Shown: piece after piece, positions 45,737 through 57,193 of the stretch
Layout of the letters: each line of letters opens with the position of its first letter
Numbering within the stretch: the stretch's first letter is position 1
NCBI GenBank assembly: GCA_948146395.1
Contig: OX411551.1
Location: 62,261,846-62,325,845, forward strand
Length of the DNA: 64,000 nt
Source of the DNA: Fragum whitleyi
Taxonomy: Eukaryota > Mollusca > Bivalvia > Cardiida > Cardiidae
Reading direction: 5' to 3'
Program-made: the position numbers and the translations under genes
Notes under the pieces: generated by a model
What the model was told of the DNA's origin: nothing
Database searches by the model: none
Seen by the model: the letters and a program-made list of their open reading frames with translations, nothing else

Positions 45737-46121
45737 CAGTTAACAACGTCGTGAAATTGACAAGATGAATGATATTGGAATGAGTTTTGAATGAATTTGA
45801 ATGAGTATGATGAGTGAGTTTTGAGTGAAATTAAAGGGAGATTAACCAATATGTTTATTTCCTCCCTTTAATAAAATATGCATAACGTTCTATAAATTTC
45901 TTCAAGAACCAATAAGACACTTATAATCATGTTAGTGAAGTCGAGTTTTTTTGTAACTTAATCTATTTTGGATTTAGTTGTTGATCTTATCTTTTTAAGT
46001 AATTTTGGACTGTTTTTGAATGGTTAAGGTTAGTGTTTGACATGAATGAATGAAGCGTTGAGTGAGAGTTTAATAATGTTTTTGATTGAGATGAACGTCA
46101 TTTTCACGATGTGACTAGCTG
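45737..46121 (+). mobile_element. CAGTTAAC MITE (385 bp), duplicate of 38507
   Basis: TA|CAGTTAACAACGTCGTGAAA opens it and CACGATGTGACTAGCTG|TA closes it. It is uninterrupted. Confidence 0.88.
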
Positions 46122-46164
46122 TATTTTTTCGTATTCTGACTGGGGATGACGCTTCTATGGATTA

Positions 46165-46581
46165 CAGTTAACAACATCGTGAAATTGACAAGGTTAATGA
46201 TTTCGGAATGATATAGGAATGAAATTGAATGAGTGTGTGGAGCGAGTTTTAAGTGAATTTAATGGGAGGTAATCTTATATCGACAAAATTGGCGATATTG
46301 ACTACCTCCCTTTGATAAAAAATGCATACAAGTTTTAAACATAGCTTCCTATTATTTCAAGAACCTATCAGACGCTTACAATTTGAATTATGTCAGTGAA
46401 ATCGCGATTTTTCTCTATCAAAATTTATTTTGAATGACGTTGTTGATTATATATATTTCAATGTGTTTGAGCGTTTTGAATGGTTTGAGTGAGTGTTTAG
46501 AATGAATGATGGGAGCGCTGAGTGAGCGATTTAGAATGGTTTTGATCGAGGTGAATGTCAATTTCACGATGTAACTAACTG
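46165..46581 (+). mobile_element. CAGTTAAC MITE (417 bp), copy-B-specific insertion
   Basis: TA|CAGTTAACAACATCGTGAAA opens it and CACGATGTAACTAACTG|TA closes it. Copy A has the uninterrupted site GGATTACATGTACAAC at 39102-39117, which proves a TA duplication and fixes both ends. Confidence 0.95.
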
Positions 46582-47639
46582 TACATGTACAACTACCAAA
46601 ACGGTTCCTATTCGATATGACAGGTTGCATATCTTAGTATAAAATATAAATGAGCAATCTTTTTTCTCTTTGTAATACAATTTTATCCGAATCATATAAG
46701 TTCATGTTGTATTTACACGCCCTGAGAAAATTTGACTGTGTTTTATGCAAATTACCACCGAATGGGAACCGAATACTGCGGATACAGTTTAAAATAGTTT
46801 AAAATGAGCCTATGCGTGACATTTCCAACATTTTCACATGTGCGCGAGGTACAAAAGTTGAGAACCATAGACAACGACACAACACGATAAGAATGTATGC
46901 TGATTGCCTGAATAGCGATTAATAAGACCCCCACATATCTTTATAGCGCATAGTTAAGTCTTTGGTCAGACTGTGCGACTGCACAGGCTGGCCAGAAGCT
47001 TTGCTTTGCGAAGACGTAATAAGGTTAATGTATGATATCGCAAACCAAGAAAGGCCACTGCCGACATGAAAGCATAACATAAGCTGCCACAATATGCACG
47101 TTGTCTGAATAATAGAATCATTCAATGAAAGTCCCTAGAAAATCCCCCCCCCCCCCAAATGCATAAGTCATATTGCTCAAAATTTTTACACAAAAACCCA
47201 TTTTCTATGACGCAGAATGATATCTCTAAACGCCTGTAATATGCACACGGTCACATATAGTGAATAAAAATTAGCATTTTGAAGGCTTCATTCACGTTCA
47301 ATGAAATCTCTTCGTAAATTGAAAAATAGGTTTAAAACATTTTATTTTCTCGAATTTCAACATGATTATACACATTTTTTTTAACACAAATAAACGCAAA
47401 TCAAGCAAAAATGATGAGAACGAAAGCATAAGCTTATAGTGTTTTCCCTATTTGTGTTTCAAGAGCTGAACAAACTGACATTTCATATAGGCTATGTGGA
47501 TTTTGTTGATATACTAGTTTGATTAATTTTTCTAGAAAATGTTTGTAGTACGATATTTAATTACTGAACAAAAGGGGAATAAATTGTGCTCTTTGGATGT
47601 CTTTATGAGCGACAAATATGTTATACGTTAAATTACTAA

Positions 47640-48930
47640 TTTCGTTGTCATACTTTATATTACTTTTTACTAGGAAATACGTATCAAAACCGCTTGCTGT
47701 TGTCTTTAATACATCGCTAAACTACTAACATTAAAATTTCGTTGTCTTTATATGACATACTTTCTTTCCCATATAATAAAGTACGTATTGTACCAGTGTT
47801 TGTTAATGAGTTAAAAAAAATATTTTTAACATTATAATAATTTCAATATTCGAGAAGTAAATACTCTCTCGTCTCAATCCTTCTACAAGTACAAAGAGAA
47901 AAGGCCACTATGTTTTTACTGAACACATGGTAATTGAGAGAGCTACACTTATTTCTGATTCTAGTATGTTTAAGAGGAAGCATCCTTTCTCCTAGATTTA
48001 AAAAAATCGTAAAATTAACACTCATTCCAATTAAAAATCAAATCGATCAAAAACGCTCCAAAATCGTTAGAAAACATTTCTAAATAGTTAAAGGCGATCA
48101 ACATTTAATTCAAATCTATCAATTATTTCTATGTTTTTATTAGTTGGTGTAGATTTTTAAGTGTCTGATTGGTACACGAAGACACACAAACAATAAAAGT
48201 ACGTATATCTTATTAAAGGGAGGCAATAAATATCTCGAATTTCGTTCATCTTAAACAAAATTAGCGATATAGGATTACCTCATTTTAATTTCACTCAAAC
48301 CTCGCTCCCCAAACTCATTCAAGTCCATTCCAAAATCATTCCAAAATCAATCATCTTGTCAATTTCACAATGTTGTTAACTGTACAAAGTACAACCTGCA
48401 TGGAACGGGTTTGTTCGTAAACAGGATATTGAGTTTCATTTCAATTGGTAATTTATTCCACTCATCATTGACTGAAGAAAGAAAAGATCTTTTGTAGAGC
48501 TTATTTCTACTGTTTGGTACTCGCGTAATCTGTATGCGAATGTGCTTTCTATACTTTGAGGCATCAATGAGTTTAGGGTAGTTGGACAGAGACCTTTCAC
48601 CATTTTGAAATATAGAATTAATATGTGTATACGGCTTCTTTCTTGAAGTGATTCCCAACCCGACTCTGCAGATAGATTGTCAAGCGATACAAATTTTGAG
48701 CAACCCGTTGCGATTCTTGCAGCTTCGTATTTGATCTTACCGAGTTGATCCTTAAGTTGTAGTGTACAGTTATCCCAAATAACGACCGCGTATTCGATAA
48801 TTTGGCAGATAAAGGAAAAATGCATTGTTGGTATGAGAGAACGCATTATGTTGATTCTACCCCAAGTTCGCACTAATGATTTTTTATATGATTTTCCCTA
48901 TTACCATCTTCAGAAATAAATATTGCGAAA
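47640..48930 (-). mobile_element. decayed LINE ORF2 end with nested MITE, copy B
   Basis: 48873-48365 gives MRTWGRINIMRSLIPTMHFS, LKDQLGKIKYEAARIATGC and YFKMVKGLCPTTLNSLMPQS. After the MITE, 48025-47843 gives GERMLPLKHTRIRNKCSSLN and CTCRRIETREYLLLE. It is the duplicate of 40330-41825. Confidence 0.83.
47995..48382 (-). mobile_element. CAGTTAAC MITE nested in the LINE, copy B
   Basis: It has the same insertion point as 40689-41138, with TA on both sides and one right end only. The first base of the left end has mutated to G. Confidence 0.86.
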
Positions 48931-49351
48931 TGTGTGTGTGTTTGTACAGTGGGTATTATTTATTGTATTGGTCATGAACATTTTTGGACGAGTGGACTTC
49001 TTTTGTTTTCTTGTGATAATCATAGACTCGGACTCGAAGTTGTTTGCTTAAAAGACGTTTTTCTACACATAGGTCCCCTTCCACGACACAGCGTCAGATT
49101 AAAAGAACTAATAGATATTAGAGAAGCTCGCCCAAGTAAAATTTACGTCAAATCCTACCCCTATCCAATGATGTTATTTTTTGAAATATTTTGTACACTT
49201 TATAAGACCATTTTCGATTAGTTCTACGGCCCTTAGCACCAATGTCAGTAGTTTCAGCGAAAATAAATAATTATTTATCTATATTTCAAAGTCCCTTTTT
49301 AAGCCCCGAACAGGATTTAATTAAAGGAGCCACGTGAACACGCCCCTTTCA

Positions 49352-49903
49352 TGAACCGCACTGGCATTCGGAACATTATTCGGACTTTTCCGTAAACTGG
49401 AATATACCTCGGACGTAAGTGTTGCAATTTTGGATTATTTTTAAGGTAATTCAGCTTCTGGTCGTACTTCGGTTTTAATACGCTTGAACAAAATCTCATT
49501 TTGTCAATTCTTTCCGATCGTTTGTGGAGATAGTTTGGACATATTATAATTTGATAACAAAACGCAGAAAAACACTGCTTTTTGTTATCAAATAATAATA
49601 TGCGCACTATATTTCATTTCGTGAACAACAAAAGCTTTATTTCCACTCGCGGCTCCACCACTCGTAAAAAAATAGCTTTTGTTGTTTACCCAATGAATAT
49701 ATCGATCTTACACTGAAACAAACGATTATCCTCTATTTATTCTTTCGTTGATTTTGTTTTATGCAAGGTCATCCTTAGCGGAATCGTTGAGGTTTGTGAC
49801 GTTATATAAACCCATGTGCGAAATGACGCGCTTTCATTGCCGCGCCCGTATTAATCCCGAGGTCTTTTCCGTAGAATCGACGAGGGTTCGCGATTGCCAT
49901 ACT
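49352..49903. other. segment present only in duplication copy B
   Basis: Copy A passes directly from ACGCCCCCTTTGACAAATCG to GGTTCGGTTGAATTC at about 42140-42190. The extra DNA holds two hairpins: TTTGATAACAAAACGCAG with its mirror near 49550-49597, and AACAACAAAAGCTTT with its mirror near 49623-49688. It could be an insertion in B or a deletion in A. Confidence 0.65.
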
Positions 49904-50472
49904 AGGTTTGGTTAAATTCTGACGACTAGTTTCAGAGAAATAGCTATTTAATTTCCCAATTTAATTGGACCTTGTTTGGTGACCCGACGGTCAATAAGAC
50001 GTATACTTTATTTTACCTTTCACCAAAGAAATATTAAACCAAGACATTTGAGAGAGTATGTCCCAATGACCATTGCTCTGCAAATTTGGTTAAATTCTAC
50101 ACAGATCCTTAGTGAAAAAAATATTTTAAGAAAAAAAGAATACGGACAAATGTACTGAGTGAAACATGATGGTTGTCAGTCGACGACAGTTATAGTAATG
50201 GTCACCATTTGAAATTTGCTGAGTTCCAAAATAGAATTTTGTCTTTTTTTGTCAGTTCTTATTTCTTCGCCGAGGCCATTTAATTTATATTCAACTGAAA
50301 CAATTTGAATGCAAATTTACCAAGTATTGTAACTTAATATGGAATCTAATATATTAAACAGGCCATACCTTGCTTCAATATAAATATAAGCGTAGTTTAT
50401 AAAGTAGGAAGTGTCTTTATACATGTACATTATTGGGTTTATTTAAATTAAAAAAAAAAAAAATACATGTAT

Positions 50473-51381
50473 AGTCCGTTTGACTTCTATATGGACCAAC
50501 ATTTCGCCGAAAATCTCAGAAATTAATTGATGAAACGCACATTTTTCTTGACATATCATATTTTCCAGCTAATACCATGACGAATTTTGTTTTTCAGAAT
50601 TTTTGAATGTAAAATAATGATTTTGTCCGTCCGTCTACATGATAACTTCCAGCCTTTCATACCTACTTGTGACTGTATTAAACGGAACAACGAATTGTAT
50701 AACCAAAAAATAGTACTGATTTGCATAGGGGCCGAGTCAAAAGTGTCAGATTTTAAGAGAATTGTTTTAGTATAAAATCGAGTATTTCAATATAATTAAG
50801 TTTGTCGAAGATTTTTGCTACCGTTGGATATCAAATCTGAGCATATTCCTTTTTTCTTCAGAAACCGTTTGACCAGATAATTAATTATTGTTTTTATTTA
50901 TTCTGAAATGAACCCTATATTTACATGTGAAGACCAATCAAAAAGCATTATTAAACGAAGTAGTTGGGAATTTCACGAGGACAACATGATGAGAAGGCGA
51001 GTAATAACGGTAAAAATCACGTGCTATTTAAGTTTAAGATGACATGACCGTCGATGTGCTAATTAGCATGTCCAAATAAGGAATAATGGACATTTCATCT
51101 GTCAAATGTTTAGTATAAAACCACGTGTTTTTACTATAAATGTTTGCAATTTCTTACTACTAAACAGCCTCCATCACCTCTCGTGTTTAAGAGCGGAAAA
51201 TGCGAAAACATTAACATTAACTAGATAGATAAAATCATTATTTTGAAATCATTTTATTTTCAAACATTTTTTGGAATGGTATAAAGCTGAAATTAAGATT
51301 TTACTACTGAAAAATCCTTCATTCAAACGCAATTTCATGTAATTGATGAAAAGGTTCGTCCATATAGAAGTCAAACGGACT
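50473..51381. mobile_element. GTCCG-ended DNA element, complete copy (909 bp)
   Basis: Terminal inverted repeats AGTCCGTTTGACTTCTATAT and its complement extend to about 25 bp (to GGACCAAC). It is flanked by TA or AT. No transposase frame is present. Half copies lie at 5967-6485 and 13372-14246. Confidence 0.85.
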
Positions 51382-51384
51382 ATA

Positions 51385-51663
51385 CAATTAGTTACATGGT
51401 GAAATTAACTTTCATTCTAATCAAAATCATTCTAAATAGCTCACACGGCGCTCCAGTCATCCGTTCCAAATACTCACTCAAACCATTCAAAATGCTCCAA
51501 AATCAATCAAAATGATGAGATCAACACTTTTTTTATGATGAATAAAATTAGCGAAATTGGAATACCCCCCTTTAATTTCACTCAAAACTCACACATCATT
51601 CAATTTCAATCCAAAATCATTCCAAAATTATCCGTCTGGTCAATTTCACAATGTTTTTAACTG
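51385..51663 (-). mobile_element. CAGTTAAC MITE, internally deleted (279 bp)
   Basis: TA|CAATTAGTTACATGGTGAAA opens it and CACAATGTTTTTAACTG|TA closes it. It sits directly beside the end of the GTCCG-ended element, and the middle third is missing. Confidence 0.82.
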
Positions 51664-51786
51664 TAAAAAGGGGCCGAAGAAAGACAAGGATGGGCTTCTC
51701 CGAAGTATCGTTTATGGAACACTTCGGAAATCTTTACGCGGACCCGTTTGATTAAAATACGGTTTTACTCCAGTGTTTGTACAGTA

Positions 51787-51970
51787 AATTACATAACATA
51801 ACATAACATAACATAACAAAACATAACATATCTTTATTTTGACATTAAGCTCATAGGCTCATAGTCACAACATGAAATAATACAAATGTAGCATGTTAAG
51901 GAAATCACAATCAATGTGTAAAAGTTTATACATATAACAGTTTAGATTTGTTAACACATATAAATGTAAA
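51787..51970 (-). mobile_element. probable LINE 3' tail with (TTATG)n
   Basis: On the minus strand GTCAAAATAAAGATATG runs into TTATG repeats, the layout of a LINE 3' end. The body beyond about 51970 is absent. Confidence 0.5.
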
Positions 51971-51974
51971 ACCT

Positions 51975-52275
51975 TAACGTGAGAGTGAAATTCATCTCAA
52001 TCAAAACTATTCCAAATTACTCGCTTAGCGCTCAATGCATTCATTTTATTAATTCCTCCCAAACGTTCATTAAAGACAAAAAAATCGTTCAAACACGCGC
52101 CGAAATCGTTCAGAAATATCGGCATTTCATTCATAATAATCAAATCTTTCCATTATATTATTGCCTTGTGTTGTTTAAAGCATCTGACCGGTCCTTGAAG
52201 TCATACAAGGACAAACGGACGCAGATTTAGATAAAGGGGTTTAAGCAGATATCGCTTATTTCGTCCAATCGATCA
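51975..52275 (-). mobile_element. CAGTTAAC MITE, right end missing
   Basis: It begins near CGTGAGAGTGAAATTCATCT and follows the family through the AGCGCTCAATGCATTCATT region to about AGATATCGCTTATTTCGTCC. Confidence 0.7.
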
Positions 52276-52304
52276 TTCGCTGATTTGACTTGTGGTTTGT
52301 CGTA

Positions 52305-52745
52305 CAGTTAACAACATCGTGAAATTGACAAGGTGAATGGTTTTGGAATGATTTTGAAATGAAATTGAATGAGTGTGTGAAGCAAGTTTTGGTTGAATTT
52401 AATGGGGGGGGGTTGTAATACTTTATCGCAAATTTTGTTCAGGAGAACAAAATTAGCGATATTGATTACCTCCCTTTAATAAAAAACATGTACAAACTCT
52501 ATACATAGCTTCCTATTTCTTTAAGAACCCATGAGGCGCTAACAATTTGAATTATGTCAATGAAACCGTGTTTTTCTCTATCAAAATTCATTTTGAATGG
52601 CGTTATTGATTCTATATTTTTCATTTGGTTTGAGCGTTTTTGAGTGGTTTGAGTGAGTGTTTGGAATGAATAAATGGAGCGCTGAGAGAGCGATTTAGAA
52701 TGGTTTTGATTGAGGTGAATATCAATTTCACGATGATTTAAACTG
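52305..52745 (+). mobile_element. CAGTTAAC MITE, complete copy (441 bp)
   Basis: TA|CAGTTAACAACATCGTGAAA opens it and CACGATGATTTAAACTG|TA closes it. The internal palindrome is expanded by a G-run on its left arm (52404-52412). Confidence 0.9.
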
Positions 52746-54306
52746 TAAGTTCTCGATAACGTATTCGGATTATTTTATTTCTTGTGATATCATGTTTAGT
52801 TAGTAGTTAATCACCAGAGACAAACGCTTGTCATTTCGTTTTGGACAAGCACCAGCATATCAATGGTAATATCAATTGCAAGAACTTTTAAGCTAAATTG
52901 GATCTAACATGAGATTTTATTTAAGACAAGTTGATCTAAACTGAGTCTCCAATTGAAATGTTATTTAACGAGCCTTTGCATAATGATCATGATAATTATG
53001 ATCTTAAAACCCCAAAACATTGGAATGAATTTACAATTATTTAAATTATACTCATATTTTACATACGTTCAAGTTAAAGTCCAAAATATGTAATGATTAT
53101 TGTAAACCAATAAATAGGCCAATAATACACGGGGGGTGATGTCCATAATCAGAGCCACTGACTCCGCTTTCAAAATCATGTGTGGAACTTCCGCTCCACG
53201 TGCGTCTCCGATTATGTAGATGTAAACATTTCATTTTGGACTGAAAAAATCGAATAGGTGTCGGAACTTGCTCATTTATATCGGATTTTGTTCATTAATC
53301 ATTAAAAAGTCGAATGCTATTCGACCAGTTATACATTTTGCCACGTTAACGTACTCAAGAACTGTAAAAACGCTCGTTGGTTTCTGTTAAAAACGATTTC
53401 TTCTCAGAGCAATCTTGGGCCAGGAATTTCAAAATACGTGGTTTTACCTCCAAAATGCAATATTCTGGACAAGATTAATAACGTATACTATTGTTTTTAG
53501 TATGCACGAGTTTAACAAAACAAGCACAATGCTCTACCCCAATATACTTGCCTACAATATGAGATAAATCAAAGAAAATAGTTTGGTTCCGATGATGTGG
53601 ATTGGCTCTGATTATGTATCCTGGCTCTGAAGTTGTGGAGACTCTTATTCTTCTTCCCTAACCTCCTTCGATATGCAGTTTCTGCTGGTTTCATGGTGCG
53701 ACTTTTGTCGTTATTCCACGACGCGTGTTGTCTATGTTACTTCTCACCTCATCGTGTTTACTTTTATTATAAAATTCCGGTGACTAGACAGTCAGCTACA
53801 TTTATTTTACTTAAAACCGTAGGCGTACAAGAGAATTGTATGACTATTATTTAGAAAAGAATTTGAAAAGAGATAAAAAAAAATCTACGGAACCTGCCAA
53901 TAGTTTGCCATGATTATCATAATTCGCACGTTTAGCGTTCCTGTTATATCAACGGCACTACTGTCGCTCTTTCAACGTCGATAATTCCATGAAATTTAAT
54001 CAGGTTATATAGCGAGTGGTATCAAACAAATTGTCACAAAGTTCGCGCTCGGATTCAAAGTTTTAAGAAATCCGATTTATATATCTTACAAAAAAGTACG
54101 CAATGATCCTTAAAACGTCCGATTTTTATGTCTCTCGTACCATTTAGTTCGGAATTTTCGGAAAGTTTTAAGCATATGTTTAAATTCCGATTATTGCATA
54201 AAATGTACGCTTTCGGATCATCATTGGCATACGTTAACCGACAAAACCAGGGCGTTAAAGGGAGAAAACGTGTATTAATAAGTAAATTCACGTGCCGTTA
54301 ACGCCC

Positions 54307-54307
<1 letters not shown>

Positions 54308-54337
<30 letters not shown>
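54308..54337. repeat. T30 run
   Basis: Thirty consecutive T. Comparable runs are T33 at 23167-23199, T29 at 56019-56047 and A32 at 62684-62715. Confidence 0.95.
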
Positions 54338-54341
<4 letters not shown>

Positions 54342-54360
54342 ATCCTCGGTCTAGGCCTAT

Positions 54361-54605
54361 ACACTGTTGCATTGTGTTTTACGCCGCTTTCAATATTTTT
54401 TCAGTTATATCGCGGCGACTGGAGTACCTAACAATGGATTCCTGGTATTTTTCTCACCAGTACAAGCATCACATCCTTTCCTTGCCTACAGCTGCTATCT
54501 CACATAGGTCTACAATTATTAACCCATTCGTGAGAGACAAATAATCGGAAAGAATGAGTACCGTCGTCGGTAATCGAACCCGGGAGCATATACACTGTAT
54601 CAGTT
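54361..54605 (-). mobile_element. tRNA-headed SINE
   Basis: Minus strand: a partial head with B-box GGGTTCGATTACC (about 54570-54605), then TCTCACGAATGGGTTAATAA, GAGATAGCAGCTGTAGGCAA, GTACTGGTGAGAAAAATACC, GTTAGGTACTCCAGTCGCCG and the end GAAAGCGGCGTAAAACACAA. It is the same body as 33354 and 38235. Confidence 0.85.
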
Positions 54606-56015
54606 CCTTTGTTCACATTAATATATAGCATAAATAAAAACGTCGATTCTATTCCCGCGTTAAAACGGCGCATTGCATAAAGCAATTTTTTCGACACATT
54701 ATCGGTTTTGGTGATAGTTTTACAGCTAGTTCCTACGAATGAATTTACAATTTCTGTTAAAATAGATACTTTAGTCTTTCTTTTTATGCAATAATATCGT
54801 CAATTTACGGGTTTTTTTAGGCGATAACGTTTGCAGAGACCATCAAAATGCTTTAGCGACCTCGTGCTTCGCACTCGGGCGTTAAACCATTTTTCGGGTC
54901 TCTGCAAATGTTAACGACCTCAAAAACGTTAATTAACCCTATATTAATGTCAGAATTAACTACTTCATCTTAGGATTTGATATTTGTTAACTTTTCAATC
55001 GGAAAGAAATTTATCTAAATTCATTGAAATTTAAAATTATTTAAGACAATGAAATAAAGTACTTAGAAATGTCCCGGTCGATTTTGCGGTAAAGGGGTGC
55101 GTTTTATAAATGCGGGGTTAAGATTGAAACAGAATTACATATGTATATAAATTTGACATTTAGCATAACGGATCATATACAAGGGCGAAAATACGTATCA
55201 TAATAGATCAAAATACAAGTATGTGACCATTATGATTTAATAAATATACGATCCATTACCTTCATGATGTCCGGGACGTCATTTTATAGAAAATTTTGAA
55301 ACAGACAAAGAAAATGCTTGTTCTTACATAGAGCAAAATGTGTTGTTTTAAAAACTCAAAATTGTCAGGTAATACAAGGTATTTTTTTAATCAAATATGA
55401 AATTAAAACATTTTTCGTAGATCGTTAAGAAATATGCTAAAAGTCCACCCTAAAAAATAATCGCGTTTGAAAACTTTTTCGTTTCGAAAAAAAATGAACG
55501 AATTTGAATAAATATGTAGGATTTTTAAGCAAAATGTATAAAACATTAAAGTAAAATTCTTTAGACAATCAAAATGCAAAAATAAATTGTATAGTGCGAC
55601 ATTTTATTGGCGGTATCGTTTGTCTCCATAAATATTGTACACGGAAAGTGTGTGATTTTTCTGTGAAACGGTTTATTTCTGTTGAGATGACTTAAAATAT
55701 TGATGAATGGATTCTATGCGGTTTTTGTACATAAAGTTGAAATAAAAAATAGTTTCTAACATTGTGTTAAGAATTAGTTTATGTGTAAGTAAAAGATATA
55801 TCTGAATTAGGGTTTTCAGATGTTTCCTATACAAATTAAAACCGTGCGTTTTTGCAACGTCAGGTTGATATATGAACACTTATCTACGCTCTCTTCATTT
55901 CAACTTTATGTACAAAACCATATATTTAAAGAATCCATAATAAAATATATATCAATATTACTTCTACTAAAGGAAAAAATCATCGCAATGTTGGTCTTAA
56001 AATCGTCCCACTGAC

Positions 56016-56047
<32 letters not shown>

Positions 56048-57193
56048 GAACGTCATGTCATTTTGTAAGTATTTCTTAAATATTTCACAATCAGGGAACC
56101 GTACAATACAGTTTCCCTTCGGTTAGGATTTTGCATTCAGTGGTTTCCGTCTCACTGCTCTCGCGAGTATAGTATATTGAATGTGATATAAATCATATTT
56201 CTGTAATATGTTAACATTTTTTACTTTTAATAACTTGCTTAATATTGTATATTTTACAAATGACTGACGGAATATAAACTATTTTCGTTGCTTTTCCTCG
56301 AATTTTAATTGAAAACCATCCATTATACGTTATTTATAAAAGGACGTCATTTGTCACAGTCGTGACCGCCAACTTTTGCCGTTACGGCTTAACGTGCGAA
56401 GTATAATAGGCAGGCCAAAACCACTGGCAGGCTCTGTAGAAATCTTTATCTCTTTTCAAATTCAATACTAAATGATAGCCATATAATTATCCTGTACGTA
56501 CATCTTCTAAGGAATATAAATGTAGCTGACTGTCTAGTCACCGGAATTTTATAATAAAAGTAAACACGATAAGGTGAGACGTAACATAGACAACATGCGT
56601 CGTGGAATGACGAGAAAAGTCGCACCATGAAACCAGCAGAAACTGCATATCGAAGGAGGTTAGGGAAGAAGAATAAGACACTCCACAACTTCAGAGCCAG
56701 GATACATAATCAGAGCCAATCCACATAATCGGAACCAAACTATTTTCTTTGATTTATCTCATATTGTAGGCAAGTATATTGAGGTAGAGTATTGTGGTTG
56801 TTTTGTTAAACTCGTGCATACTGAAAAGAATAGTATACGTTATTAATCTTGTTCAAAATATTGCATTTTGCAGGTAAAACCACGTATTTTGATCTTCCTG
56901 GCTCAAGATTGCTCTGAGAAGAAATCGTTTTGAACAAAAACCAACGAGCGTTTTTACAGTTCTTGAGTACGTTAACGTGGCAAAATGTATAACTGGTCGA
57001 ATAGCATTCGACTTTTTAGTGATTAATGAATAAAATCCGATATAAATGAGGAAGTTTCGACACATATCCCATTTTTTCAGTCCAAAAATGAAATGTTTAC
57101 ATCTACATAATCGGAGACGCACGTGGAGCGGAAGGTCCACACATGATTTTGAAAGCGGAGCCAGTGGCTCCGATTATGGACATCACCCCCGTG

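Larger units (their letters stand above)
45679..50466 (+). repeat. segmental duplication, copy B
   Basis: It is the partner of 38449-42727. It carries an extra MITE (46165-46581) and an extra segment of about 550 bp (about 49352-49903), and lacks the LINE tail and the 293 bp element of copy A. Its right edge abuts the GTCCG-ended element at 50473. Confidence 0.88.
54190..54930. repeat. dispersed repeat F, copy 2, with nested SINE
   Basis: It matches 24530-25200 on both sides of the SINE at 54361-54605. The T-run at 54308-54337 stands where copy 1 has only about eight T. Confidence 0.65.
53128..57193. mobile_element. 4.07 kb fold-back structure with arms of about 800 bp
   Basis: 53128-53935 and 56390-57193 are inverted copies that differ by a few percent by eye. 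The outer ends are CACGGGGGGTGATGTCC and its complement. The flanks end AATA on the left and begin AATA on the right, a possible 4 bp target duplication. The 2.45 kb loop holds repeat F with a nested SINE and two T-runs. Either one long-TIR element or two opposed copies of a repeat would explain it. No transposase, polymerase or integrase frame was seen. Confidence 0.8.

Noticed and set aside
53633..56688. Two similar reading frames (53633-53854 plus, 56446-56688 minus) as a conserved small protein
   Set aside because: They lie at matching positions in the two inverted arms, so their likeness follows from the recent inverted duplication; their ends differ and no family fits.
53128..57193. Polinton/Maverick remnant, because of the long inverted arms
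   Set aside because: No integrase, polymerase or capsid-type reading frame is visible and the size is only 4 kb; the arms alone do not support that class.
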